This document shows, in pieces, positions 32,102-40,206 of a stretch of DNA of 51,484 nt. The notes beneath the pieces were generated by a model. That model saw only the letters and a list, made by a program, of their open reading frames with translations. It was not told the origin of the DNA and did not search any database. The position numbers and the translations under genes were made by a program. The stretch is taken from the NCBI GenBank assembly GCA_001798595.1, contig MGSS01000149.1, positions 1-51,484 on the forward strand. The letters are read 5' to 3'. Numbering within the stretch: position 1 is the first letter of the stretch; each line of letters starts with the position of its first letter. The DNA comes from Deltaproteobacteria bacterium RIFCSPLOWO2_12_FULL_60_19 (GTDB lineage: Bacteria > Desulfobacterota > Binatia > UBA9968).

Positions 32102-32131
32102 CTCAGTACCTCCTCATGACAAGCTGCTGAA

Positions 32132-32147
32132 AAGGCCTCGCGGCCTT
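32132..32147 (-). terminator. Intercistronic hairpin with GCGA tetraloop and short T run
   Basis: On the minus strand the stop codon of the FAD-subunit gene is followed at once by AAGGCC-GCGA-GGCCTT and then TTC. The six-base stem with a GNRA loop and a run of four T resembles a weak intrinsic terminator. It lies between two subunit genes of one enzyme, so it more likely adjusts subunit ratios or protects the upstream message end than ends the operon. Confidence 0.4.
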
Positions 32148-33133
32148 CATTCCTTTTTGCCGGACTCGCACGCCAGAATCGCCTGTTCCACCAGGGCTCT
32201 CAGCACGTCCCGCTTGAAGCGGGAAGGATAAAAGACATCTTTGATCGGCCCGACCTCCTTGGCCGCCGCCGCGGCGGCTTTTTGAGCGGTACTTTTGTCT
32301 ATCACTTTGCCGCGCAGCAGCGCCTCCGCTTGAAGCAACCGCTTCGGCGCGGGATCGACGCCGCCGGCCACAAGGCGAAACTCGGCGGATTCTTTTCGCC
32401 GATAACGAGCCGCCGCCACGCTCACGACGGAAAAATCGATGACCTCCCGCTGACTATATCTGAGATAAATGGTCTGGAGGCGGCAGGAGTCCTCCGGGAC
32501 CAGCACTTCGGTTAAGATCTCGTCTGCGGCGATCTTGCAGGGCTTGTCTCCCAAGCCCGAGTAGAGTCGCTCGATGGGAAGCCAGCGCGCTCTTTCGCCT
32601 CTCACCAGCTTGACCCGAGCATCCAGAGCGACGAGCGGCGGCGCGGTGTCGGAGGACCAAACCGCATAACAAGAATCTTGCCCTTGGACGGCGAGACATC
32701 GGTCGCCCCCTGCTTTGAGACATCGCTCCCCCGACTCAAGCCAAAGCGGAGATTGATTGTAGTAAGGACACTTGGTGTCGAGAAGAATATTTCCGCCGAG
32801 CGTGGCGGCATTGCGCATTTGAGGAGAGGCTATTTTCTCGGCTGCTTGAGCCAGCATGGGACACTGCCGCTTAACCTCCGGGGAATTGCCGACGGCGGCG
32901 AGGGAAGTAAACGCGCCGACCCTCAGTCCTCGTCCCTTCCGGTAGCTGATAAAAGACAGGCCCGGAATGGCCCCGAGACTGACCAGAAGGGCGGGCTCTT
33001 CCAACCTCATGCGCATCAGGGGAAGGAGATCCGTTCCCCCGCTCAGGACTTTTCCTCTCCCCGTCTTTCTGAGAAGCCGGGATGCCTCTTTTACGCTTTT
33101 GGGCTCAAGATACTGGAATGCGGGAAGGGGCAT
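32147..33133 (-). CDS. FAD-binding subunit with extra [4Fe-4S] motif (HcrB-like)
   Basis: A 328-residue FAD subunit (CoxM/XdhB fold): FAD motifs KVLSGGTDLLPLM and ATLGGNILLDT. Inserted after the second motif are four cysteines, Cys122, 138, 146 and 155 (KCPYYNQSP, ERCLKAGG, DRCLAV, DSCYAV). Spacing 16-8-9 and, as I remember it, even the numbering match the loop that binds an additional [4Fe-4S] cluster in the beta subunit of Thauera 4-hydroxybenzoyl-CoA reductase. This makes reductive rather than oxidative chemistry plausible. It is the first gene of the three-subunit operon. Confidence 0.9.
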   Translation of the reverse strand: MPLPAFQYLEPKSVKEASRLLRKTGRGKVLSGGTDLLPLMRMRLEEPALLVSLGAIPGLSFISYRKGRGLRVGAFTSLAAVGNSPEVKRQCPMLAQAAEKIASPQMRNAATLGGNILLDTKCPYYNQSPLWLESGERCLKAGGDRCLAVQGQDSCYAVWSSDTAPPLVALDARVKLVRGERARWLPIERLYSGLGDKPCKIAADEILTEVLVPEDSCRLQTIYLRYSQREVIDFSVVSVAAARYRRKESAEFRLVAGGVDPAPKRLLQAEALLRGKVIDKSTAQKAAAAAAKEVGPIKDVFYPSRFKRDVLRALVEQAILACESGKKE

Positions 33134-33301
33134 GGATCTCCGGCCTTCGCTGTAAGCTGTAGTGCTTCAGCGTGAGGTCAGCATATTCCATGCCAGGATT
33201 TCCACGCCGAAAGGCCGTTCCGAGAGAGGCGAAGCGAGTCGAGGGGCGACTGAATTCCATGAACTAGGAAAATCTTCTTGCGGAATTCTTAAACGCTGGA
33301 A

Positions 33302-34051
33302 TCAAAGTGAAGCCTTTTCGTCTGCCGAACGGTTTAAAGGCGCCGGCGTCACTTCGACCGCGCCGTCGCGGCGCAGTCGAACGACATTGACCGTGCCGGC
33401 GTATTCGGGCGAGCCGGAATAATAGGCCTGGATTTGCCCATCGCCGACGCGCGCTGCTCGATTCCAGTGGCCGAGCGCAACATAGTCCGCCCCGGCCGCG
33501 GCCAGCTCTTTACGGCGGATCAGCCAGGAGCCAAGCAGGCGGCCCGGCTCTTCCGGCTCTTCGACGTAGTGGCCGTGGGCGGCGACGATCCGCCAGCGCG
33601 TCGAGCCGGAAGGCGGGTTTGGCAGCGGCGACATGTCGAAGTAGTCCTGGTGCGCCCTTCCCCGAACTTCCACTTCTAGATCAGGGAACGTTACCGTTTC
33701 CTCGACCGTGAGACCAAGCACGCAGACGTTTGAAGCAACCGTGATCCGTGGGTGACGGTAAACCGAATCGGGCGTCAGCGGATCGTGATTGCCTGGCAGA
33801 ATCACGATCGGCGCGCCGAATTGGTCCAGGATATGCGCGGCTCGCTCGACCAGCCCCGGTGGCTGGCGATTGTGGTCGAAGGTATCGCCTGCGAGTATCA
33901 CCAGGTCCGCGCGCGCCGCGGCCGCGGCTGCCAGAACCGAGCGGAGAACGGACAACCTATCCGATGAAGATGAGCCCAGGACGGGATCGGCGCTAAGATG
34001 CAAGTCCGAGCTGTGAACGACCACTACTTCGTCTCGTGACGCCGCACTCAT
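33302..34051 (-). CDS. Metallophosphoesterase, SbcD/YhaO-like
   Basis: A 249-residue calcineurin-like phosphoesterase. Metal and catalytic motifs in order: SSDLHLS (DxH), LAGDTFDHN (GD), LPGNHDPL (GNHD), AAHGHY and ALGHWNR (GH). The arrangement is that of the nuclease domain of SbcD/Mre11-type exonucleases, but the C-terminal capping domain is short and no sbcC gene adjoins. The ATG at 34051 is chosen since the open extension to 34108 is not family-like. A phosphodiesterase or repair exonuclease function is likely. Confidence 0.85.
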   Translation of the reverse strand: MSAASRDEVVVVHSSDLHLSADPVLGSSSSDRLSVLRSVLAAAAAARADLVILAGDTFDHNRQPPGLVERAAHILDQFGAPIVILPGNHDPLTPDSVYRHPRITVASNVCVLGLTVEETVTFPDLEVEVRGRAHQDYFDMSPLPNPPSGSTRWRIVAAHGHYVEEPEEPGRLLGSWLIRRKELAAAGADYVALGHWNRAARVGDGQIQAYYSGSPEYAGTVNVVRLRRDGAVEVTPAPLNRSADEKASL

Positions 34052-34276
34052 CGTTATGAAGAAAAAACTCCCGGAGCGACTATAGGGGTTACGCTGCGAG
34101 GTTGTCAACCAACCGGGTCTGCCATCTCCCCGAAACTAAAAACTCAAAACTGAGAACTGAAAACTGGAGTCTCTTCTTATTGCTCCGGTGGCCTTAGCTG
34201 TGATAAGCGCAAAGGATCACCAACGGCAACCTGGCGGTGGGCCGGTTTGCTCAACACTCAAACGGAAACAATTGTC

Positions 34277-35245
34277 ATGGCGATTCTCATCTTCATTCCG
34301 CTCTTGCTATTTGTTCTTACATCTCCGTCCGAGCTTCGGGCGCAAGGGCCGCTTCAGAAAGCGGTGATCACCTACTCGAGCCGCAGCATCGCCTCGGTGG
34401 ATCTCTTTATCGCGCAGGAGCGCGGTTTTTTCCGCGAGGAGGGACTCGATCCGCAGCTCGTGCAGGTGAGAGCGACCGCGGCGATCGCCGCCATCGTCTC
34501 CGGAGACGTCGACGCCCTTGGCTCGGTCGGCAGCGCGATCCGGGCGATCCAGCGCGGCGCGCCGGTCAAGACGCTCGCCGTGAGCCTCAGGCGGCCGCTT
34601 TTCTGGCTGGTGAGCCGGCCTGAGCTCAAGTCCTTCCGCGATCTCAAAGGCAAGATCATGGGAACGACGACGTTCGGCGGCAGCCAGCATACCGCCGGCA
34701 TCCGCATGCTGCGCCGGGCCGGGCTCGATCCGGACAAGGACGTGACCGTCCTCCTTGCCGGCGACGTGCCGACGCAGCTCCAGGCGCTGGTTACCGGAAC
34801 TATCCAGATCGGCATCCTCTCTCCGCCGACGCTGATCCTCGCGCGCGACAAGCACAAGATGAATGTCCTGGCCAACGCGATGGAGGAGTTCACCAGCCTG
34901 CAAAACGGTCTTGCGGTTCAGGAGAAGACTTTGGGGAGCCGAAGAGACTTCGTGAAACGAATTCTCCGCGCGCGCGCCAAAGGGAACCGCTATTTTCACC
35001 AGAACGAGCGGGGCACCGCCGAGGTGCTGGCCAAGGTTCTGAGCGTGGATATGGCGACGGCGCTGGAGACTTACCGCATCTCCCGCGCGGCGTTTACGAC
35101 GGACGGAATCCCGAGCGACGACGAGATCCGCGAATACCTCAAGATGGATGCGCAGATTCTCGGCCTTCCCGCGCCCATTCCGGCGGCGAAGATTTTTGAC
35201 TTTTCTCTTCAGCGGGAGGTCAACCAGGAGTTGGGGCTGAAATGA
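34277..35245 (+). CDS. ABC-type substrate-binding protein, NMT1/TauA-like
   Basis: A 322-residue periplasmic binding protein. Signal peptide MAILIFIPLLLFVLTSPSEL. Mature segments AVITYSSRSIASVDLFIAQE, then RGFFREEGLDPQLVQVRAT, and FRDLKGKIMGTTTFGGSQHT are typical of the NMT1/TauA group. A TTG at 34247 gives ten more residues; the ATG yields a better signal peptide. It is the first of a same-strand group that includes a TenA/PqqC-fold protein, a bicupin and another binding protein. No membrane components are near. Confidence 0.88.
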   Translation: MAILIFIPLLLFVLTSPSELRAQGPLQKAVITYSSRSIASVDLFIAQERGFFREEGLDPQLVQVRATAAIAAIVSGDVDALGSVGSAIRAIQRGAPVKTLAVSLRRPLFWLVSRPELKSFRDLKGKIMGTTTFGGSQHTAGIRMLRRAGLDPDKDVTVLLAGDVPTQLQALVTGTIQIGILSPPTLILARDKHKMNVLANAMEEFTSLQNGLAVQEKTLGSRRDFVKRILRARAKGNRYFHQNERGTAEVLAKVLSVDMATALETYRISRAAFTTDGIPSDDEIREYLKMDAQILGLPAPIPAAKIFDFSLQREVNQELGLK

Positions 35246-35249
35246 AGAG

Positions 35250-35271
35250 GCGGGTGAAAGCCGCCACCCGC
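35250..35271 (+). terminator. Possible hairpin after the binding-protein gene
   Basis: GCGGGTG and CACCCGC form a seven-base stem with an eight-base loop starting five bases after the stop codon. No T run follows, so it is either a rho-dependent pause site or simply an mRNA-end hairpin. Confidence 0.35.
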
Positions 35272-35408
35272 TCTCCGAGCCCGCGCAATGGGTAGCTGCT
35301 TATTCCCACCGCCGGTATCGGATGCGCGGTCTCTACGACGGGGCACCGGCTTCCACCTCGAGGTGTCGCTTTCTCGAGCATGGAAAATCCTGTAAGCAAG
35401 AGGAATTG

Positions 35409-36182
35409 ATGGCGATCGAGATTGAATTGGGAAAAAAGGTCGCGCCGGACGAGGCGAAAAAGACCGTGGACGAAGTTTACCGCAAGGTGGCCGAGCGATG
35501 GGAGCAGCGGGTGAATCGCGCGCCGTTCATGATGCGGCTGGTTGAAGGAAAGCTGCCGCTCAAGGTATTGAAGACTTTTTTCAAAAACTGGGGCGCCTAT
35601 ACGATCGAGATCAACACCCTGGCGGCGTGCTCGTACCACAAGCACCTGACCTTCTTTAAGACGCACCGCGACCTGATGGCGCCGCTCGGAGAGAAGATCG
35701 CCGATGAATTTATCCATCCCAAGCCGCCGGGCCATTTTCTGGTGATGCTGCAGACGGCCAAGGCGTTCGGCTTAACTGAAGAGGAAGTTTTTACTCAGCC
35801 CATGCTCTCGGAATTTCGCGCCAAGATCGACTTCATGCGCGGCATTATCTACGAAGGGACGGCGGCGGAGTGGTACGGCTCGGTGACGACCGAGGAGCAG
35901 ATCGGCCACTGGTCGGCGGTCTGCTACAAGGCGTTGACCGAGCACTACGGCTTCGATCGCGAGAAGGCGACCTATTTTGCCACGCACGTCGAGGCCGATC
36001 TGGAGGAGCACGAGGAGGGCGTCATGGGTCACGGGAGCTTCAATCGGATGGCTTTGCAGCGGCTGATCGAAAGCGGCATGGCGGACGAACGGCCGACGTA
36101 CGGCGTGGAATACTGCGCGATGACTTCGGTCGATCTGCACGGCGTCATGCTGCGCGCGGCGATGGAAGAAGCAGGCCGGTGA
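35409..36182 (+). CDS. TenA/PqqC-fold (heme-oxygenase-like) protein
   Basis: A 257-residue all-helical protein resembling PqqC/TenA and the iron-containing heme-oxygenase-like oxidases. Possible metal or catalytic residues are Glu and His clusters in EFIHPKPPGHFL (residues 100-111) and HVEADLEEHEEGVMGHGSFN (193-212); NWGAYTIEINTLAAC matches helix 2-3 of the fold. AGAGGA precedes the ATG at 35409; an upstream open extension is not family-like. The last codons and stop lie in a dispersed repeat (family B). The neighbouring bicupin suggests a shared oxidative pathway of unknown substrate. Confidence 0.8.
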   Translation: MAIEIELGKKVAPDEAKKTVDEVYRKVAERWEQRVNRAPFMMRLVEGKLPLKVLKTFFKNWGAYTIEINTLAACSYHKHLTFFKTHRDLMAPLGEKIADEFIHPKPPGHFLVMLQTAKAFGLTEEEVFTQPMLSEFRAKIDFMRGIIYEGTAAEWYGSVTTEEQIGHWSAVCYKALTEHYGFDREKATYFATHVEADLEEHEEGVMGHGSFNRMALQRLIESGMADERPTYGVEYCAMTSVDLHGVMLRAAMEEAGR

Positions 36183-36305
36183 AAAAGGCTCATCTGCTTC
36201 GTTGCGCTCGGCCCGCTTCGCGTCAACGTACTGGAAAGTACGCCTCCGCTCGCGGACCTTCGCGCGCCTTGTGACTATCTCAACTTGGACCTTTTTGACC
36301 GGCCT
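36173..36305. repeat. Structured 133-bp repeat, family B copy 1
   Basis: The ends AGGCCGGTGAAAAAGG (36173-36188) and CCTTTTTGACCGGCCT (36290-36305) are 16-base terminal inverted repeats with one mismatch. Inside, CGTACT-GGAA-AGTACG is a perfect hairpin. The copy at 48391-48515 is in the opposite orientation and keeps the hairpin stem with a different loop. The element supplies the last codons and the TGA stop of the TenA/PqqC-fold gene. Fragments of its end (TGAAAAAGG) occur at 32129, 37425 and 38632. Confidence 0.75.
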
Positions 36306-36358
36306 AAGGGCAGATTGCTTCAAGAAGAGTTAAGAAACAGAGCAACAAGAGGAGAATG

Positions 36359-37417
36359 ATGGAAACCAAACCACCGGGTTACGACGAGTATCTCAGAATG
36401 TACATGGAGATGGTGAGCTTCGCCAAAGAGGAGCTTAAGCGGAGAGCGACGTCCCCGGTCCATGTGCCGCGCGAAAAGATCGACCGGGAGTTTGCCGGCC
36501 ACAACTGGGTTTTGCTGGTCGATCCCCGGATCGGATTCAATTCGCGCATCATCCGTTTCTGGATCAACGGCTTTCCTCCGGGGGAAGCCGAGAACAAGTG
36601 GCAGTTCATGGGCCACCGCCATACGGTGGAAGCGGTGATCTACGTCCTCAAGGGATACGGCTATAGCATCATCGACGGCGTCCGCTACGATTGGGAGCCG
36701 GGCGACTTCCTCTGTGTTCCCGTCTTCGCCTGGCATCGCCACATCAACCTGTCCAACGAAGACATGGTGTACGTCGCCTCGACGACGGGGCCGCTCTCGA
36801 TGGGCATCGGCGTGGCGATTTACGAGGACGAGCGCTTTCCGGAATATTGGGTCTTCGCCCAAAAAGACACCAACGAAAAGAAGAGCCTGATTCCGGGCGC
36901 GGTGGAGATCCCCGACGCGCAGCGGGGGATTCCCGAAGGGATCGATCCCAAAGAGTACGCCGGCTCGACGGCGGCGAAAATCTATTTCGATCAACTGACC
37001 TTTGCCGAGCGGGAAGAGCAGGCGCGCCGCGGAGGGAAGGTTCTGGTCAAGGGGAAAGATTTGAAATTCGAGAAGACGCCGATGGGTTGGGTGGCGCCGG
37101 TGGTCGACCCGAAGCTCGGATTTTACGTCAAAGTCATGTCCACCTGCGTTGCGGAGATCGAGCCGGGCAAGCGCTCGGGGGCGCACCGCCACCTCTACGA
37201 AGAGGTGAATCACATCCTCGCGGGAGAGGGCTACAGCATCATCGAAGACAAGCGCTACCAATGGAAAAAGGGCGACACGCTTTCGATTCCGGTCTTTTCC
37301 TGGCACCAGCATTTCAGCACGGGCAAGGAGCCGGCGCGGATTCTCGTCCACACCGGGCGCCCCGCGATGGAAAATATCGGGCTGATGATCACGCAGCAGG
37401 GAGAGGTGGCGGATTAA
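36359..37417 (+). CDS. Bicupin, gentisate-dioxygenase-like
   Basis: A protein of 352 residues with two cupin domains. Cupin 1 has GHRHTVEAVIYVLKGYGYSI ... FAWHRHINL and cupin 2 GAHRHLYEEVNHILAGEGYS ... FSWHQHFST, each with His, Glu and His ligands for a metal (Fe or Mn). The two-domain layout resembles gentisate 1,2-dioxygenase and related ring-cleaving bicupins, though the N-terminal part differs. ATG at 36356 and 36359 are adjacent; the second is better spaced from AGGAG. It lies downstream of the TenA/PqqC-fold gene. Substrate unknown. Confidence 0.82.
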   Translation: METKPPGYDEYLRMYMEMVSFAKEELKRRATSPVHVPREKIDREFAGHNWVLLVDPRIGFNSRIIRFWINGFPPGEAENKWQFMGHRHTVEAVIYVLKGYGYSIIDGVRYDWEPGDFLCVPVFAWHRHINLSNEDMVYVASTTGPLSMGIGVAIYEDERFPEYWVFAQKDTNEKKSLIPGAVEIPDAQRGIPEGIDPKEYAGSTAAKIYFDQLTFAEREEQARRGGKVLVKGKDLKFEKTPMGWVAPVVDPKLGFYVKVMSTCVAEIEPGKRSGAHRHLYEEVNHILAGEGYSIIEDKRYQWKKGDTLSIPVFSWHQHFSTGKEPARILVHTGRPAMENIGLMITQQGEVAD

Positions 37418-37476
37418 CGGACCGATGAAAAAGGCCCATCTGCCCTTCGAGTCTGAGCTAATCGAACCACCGTCAG

Positions 37477-37610
37477 CCCGCCCGGGAATCTCTCTCCGGG
37501 CCGATGCGATACGTCGGTGTTACGCTGCTCCTATGAGATGGGAGTAGCCAGGAGGTACGATTGATGCTTCGCGTCCCACGCATAGGCCTTTCGAGAGACC
37601 CCCAGGCGGG
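37477..37610. repeat. Structured 134-bp repeat, family A copy 2
   Basis: Same length and organisation as 19132-19265: terminal inverted repeats (CCCGCCCGGG left, CCCAGGCGGG right) and an inner hairpin GCTGCTCC ... GGGAGTAGC in which one G-C pair of copy 1 is replaced by G-T. That compensatory-type change argues for an RNA or DNA fold being maintained. It occupies most of the gap between the bicupin and the next binding-protein gene. A TTCGAG...TCGAACC word borders it on the left. Confidence 0.75.
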
Positions 37611-37649
37611 TGGCGGTGATGGTTGCGATCTGTTGCCTGGGAGTGACGG

Positions 37650-38624
37650 ATGAATGTTCGCGAGAGCAAGATGAAAAGTTTCCGAACCGGAGGGACGCTG
37701 GCGTGGGTCGGACTTGTTCTGGGGGCGATCTTTGGCCCGAATCCAGTTCATGGGTTGGAGAAAGTGCGGATCGGGCTCTCGGTCAGGAACGTGGTGTTTC
37801 TGCCGTTCTACTACGCGAAAGACAAAAAGATTTTCGAGAAGCACGGGCTCGACAGCGAGCTCATCCAGATGCGCAGTGACCTTCAGATGGTCGGTCTGGT
37901 ATCGGGCGAGCTCGATTTCAATCCGGCCATCGGCCCCGCAACGCTGGCCATCGCCGGCGGAATGCCTCTTAAAGCGGTTGCGGTCTTCTATCGCGCGCCG
38001 CTCTTTTCCCTGGTCAGCCCCGCGAGCCTGGCGAGCCTCAAGGAGCTGGAGGGGAAACGAGTCGCGGTGTCCCGCCTCGGATCGGACAGCCATCGCTACG
38101 GCGTCATGATGATGGAGCAGAGCGGCGTGGACGTGAAGAAGGTCACGTTCATTCAGAGCGGCAGCACGACGGTCAGCCTCACCGCGTTGCAGCAGGGATC
38201 GGTGGCTGCTGCGGTCCTCAGCCCGCCCTTTACCGGCGCGATGGCGGAGAAGGGGTACAAAGTCCTGGCCAAAAGCAGGTCGCTTCTCGACCTGCCCTGG
38301 CTCGGCCTGGTCACGAGCCGCCAGAAAATCGAAAAGCAGCCCGAACGGGTGAAGAGCGTGTTGAGGGCGATGCGCGAGGCGCTGGAGTCGATTCGCGCGG
38401 ACCGGCAAGGCGTCGTCGCATACATCGAAAAAAATTTCAACGTCAACCAAACTGTAGCTACGGAATCCTACGAAGATCTTCGCGGAGTCCTCGTCGACGG
38501 CCTGATGATGCCGGAAGAGCAGATCAAGAAGTATTTAGAGGGCGCGCACGCCCGTGGCGAACTCCCCAAGCCGCTCTCCTTCGGCGACGCCTTCGACTTC
38601 TCCGCGCTTAAGAGTCTGAAGTAG
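37650..38624 (+). CDS. ABC-type substrate-binding protein, NMT1-like
   Basis: A 324-residue periplasmic binding protein with a signal peptide (GGTLAWVGLVLGAIFGPNPV, then HGLE). Segments KVRIGLSVRNVVFLPFYYAK and FEKHGLDSELIQMRSDLQM open the first lobe; ELEGKRVAVSRLGSDSHRYG marks the hinge. An alternative ATG at 37671 would shorten the n-region. It shares overall layout with the binding protein at 34277, which brackets the same cluster. The stop is followed directly by a partial family B repeat end (GGCCGCTGAAAAAGG). Confidence 0.88.
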   Translation: MNVRESKMKSFRTGGTLAWVGLVLGAIFGPNPVHGLEKVRIGLSVRNVVFLPFYYAKDKKIFEKHGLDSELIQMRSDLQMVGLVSGELDFNPAIGPATLAIAGGMPLKAVAVFYRAPLFSLVSPASLASLKELEGKRVAVSRLGSDSHRYGVMMMEQSGVDVKKVTFIQSGSTTVSLTALQQGSVAAAVLSPPFTGAMAEKGYKVLAKSRSLLDLPWLGLVTSRQKIEKQPERVKSVLRAMREALESIRADRQGVVAYIEKNFNVNQTVATESYEDLRGVLVDGLMMPEEQIKKYLEGAHARGELPKPLSFGDAFDFSALKSLK

Positions 38625-38791
38625 GCAGGCCGCTGAAAAAGGTTCGACCTTGAGGGTGAACGAAGAGCCGACTTGACCCCTGACTCTTCCCACGAACCCA
38701 AATATCGTTCGGGAGTTCAGGTCCGTGGCTCACGCCCCTTTGGATTCACTGCCGCTTAAAATTCAGGAAAGAGTGTCAACATTGCAATGTC

Positions 38792-38835
38792 TGACCCTCG
38801 ACATGACCCTCGACACGCGACATGACCCTCGACAC
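38792..38835. repeat. Short tandem repeat TGACCCTCGACA x3
   Basis: Three copies of TGACCCTCGACA occur in 44 bases, preceded by ATTGCAAT (palindromic) and followed by ACAACATTG. The tract lies in the 226-base gap between convergent genes (binding protein and GST) and has no coding potential. Confidence 0.6.
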
Positions 38836-38850
38836 AACATTGAAACGGTA

Positions 38851-39513
38851 CTATTGTCTCCAATGCGGCGGGTAAGTACGCTGGTAATTCGGTAGCGCTT
38901 CGACACGCTGCACCCATTTGGCGACGTTGGGAAAGGTTTGCGCCAGCGGGAGCAAGCCTAAATTGAACGGCCGGGCGGCTTCTTTGGACGCAGCGCGCAA
39001 GAGCAGTTGGACCAATGGAAACACGCCGATGTCCGCGGCGGAAATCTTATCGCCGACCAGCCAGTGCGAATCGGCCAAGCGCTCGTCGATCATCTTGAGC
39101 TCGTGGCGCAGCGTTTGCGCCGCCTGTTGGATTTCTTCGACTTTATCCAATCCTTTGCCGAAGAAAATCGGCCGAACGACTTTGTCGCCGGCGGTCACGA
39201 CATAGGACTCACATTCAGCGAGCGCGCGCCAAATCAAACCGGCTTCCTCGGGCGATTTGCCGAAGAGCGGCGGGTCGGGGTATTTGCGATCGAGGTAGCT
39301 CATGATTGCGAGCGACTCGTAGAGGACGAAGGCTCCGTCTTTCAGAGTCGGGACCTTGCCGCGTGGATTGAGCTGAAGATACGCCGGCGCTTTGTGTTCG
39401 CCTTTGGAAAACTCCAAGAGCTTCGATTCATAAGGTAGCCCTTTCACTTCCAATGTCAGCATCACCCGCCAAGCGAACGGACTGCCGCTGCCCCAATAAA
39501 GTTCGATTGCCAT
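38851..39513 (-). CDS. Glutathione S-transferase family protein
   Basis: A 220-residue cytosolic GST. The N-terminal thioredoxin domain has IELYWGSGSPFAWRVMLTLE and the glutathione-binding NPRGKVPTLKDG ... LYESLAIMSYLDRKYP; the C-terminal helical domain contains WLVGDKISAADIGVFPLVQL, with the conserved N-capping Ser/Asp motif. GGAGGGAG stands before the ATG at 39513; a long open extension to 39891 is not homologous. The ligand is probably glutathione or a related thiol; the reaction is unknown. A second GST gene is cut by the right window edge. Confidence 0.92.
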   Translation of the reverse strand: MAIELYWGSGSPFAWRVMLTLEVKGLPYESKLLEFSKGEHKAPAYLQLNPRGKVPTLKDGAFVLYESLAIMSYLDRKYPDPPLFGKSPEEAGLIWRALAECESYVVTAGDKVVRPIFFGKGLDKVEEIQQAAQTLRHELKMIDERLADSHWLVGDKISAADIGVFPLVQLLLRAASKEAARPFNLGLLPLAQTFPNVAKWVQRVEALPNYQRTYPPHWRQ

Positions 39514-39755
39514 GTTTCTCCCTCCTGCGCCTGCTGCAAGCAGTTTTTCACGAACGGGGCAGAAAGCAAGTGGGCCTATAGTTAACCGACCAAGACCGTC
39601 ACTTGGCCGCCCCGCGGCAAACCGCCTTCGAGCAGCACCTGCGGCACAGCTGGTGGGGTCAAAAGTTTTGCCTTCAACTCGTCGCCTACAACCGCTGGCG
39701 GCTGACGCCTCTCTCAACCGGATCTTAAGCCGCCTGTTTCGCGGTGCTCGGCAAT

Positions 39756-39857
39756 GGGTTGGACTAAACCGACGAGCCGGATGTAAGTTGCGACTAGACG
39801 GATTATGCGGTCGGGGCGATTGATCGAAAGATTGTTTAGATATCCAGGCCCGACCCC
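39756..39857. repeat. 102-bp direct repeat, left copy (flanks HNH cassette)
   Basis: Starts GGGTTGGACTAAACCGACG and ends ATCCAGGCCCGACCCC. It matches 41002-41103 at the same length with about 13 differences by eye; 35 bases near the right end are identical apart from the final block. It marks the left border of a 1.1-kb segment carrying a small gene and an HNH endonuclease. The rest of the 39514-39972 gap shows nothing recognisable. Confidence 0.75.
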
Positions 39858-39972
39858 AATTCCCGACCCAGATTTCATCTTTTGTTGCCACTCATGAACC
39901 CAACGGGGAGGAGAGACATATGAGTTGTAGCCTGGTATGATGCTCGAAGGTCAAAACTATTGAGGAGATGAC

Positions 39973-40206
39973 ATGCCACAGATGGTCGCGATTCAATTAG
40001 AAGTCCCTGATGATCTGGCGCGGTTTCGATTGCCGCCAGGGGTTAACACCCGACTCCAAGAACTCCTGGACCGCCAAGACAGTGGCAAACGGCTAACTGC
40101 GGCGGAGCGCAAAGAAGCCCACGGGCTCGTCAACCTCGCCGAGATGCTTTCGCTGCTCCGGCTGCGAGTGGAACGAGCCAGCAGTCGTCGAGCGAAGAAG
40201 CCATGA
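39973..40206 (+). CDS. Small hypothetical protein, partner of HNH endonuclease
   Basis: A 77-residue protein: N-terminal MVAIQLEVPDDLARFRLPPG, a helical middle (NTRLQELLDRQDSGKRLTAA) and a basic tail SSRRAKKP. The pattern (strand then helices, basic end) resembles antitoxin-type or DNA-binding small proteins, and similar small genes often precede HNH genes of this kind in cyanobacteria and Chloroflexi, as far as I recall. It overlaps the HNH gene by four bases (ATGA). GAGGAG precedes the ATG. Confidence 0.7.
   Translation: MPQMVAIQLEVPDDLARFRLPPGVNTRLQELLDRQDSGKRLTAAERKEAHGLVNLAEMLSLLRLRVERASSRRAKKP

Noticed and set aside
38792-38835. Possible CRISPR-like repeat array
   Set aside because: Only three copies of a 12-base unit with spacers of 0-5 bases; no cas genes in the window.
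38851-39891. N-terminal extension of the GST to 39891
   Set aside because: The extra 126 residues are basic and motif-free, whereas GGAGGGAG and a perfect GST start are at 39513.
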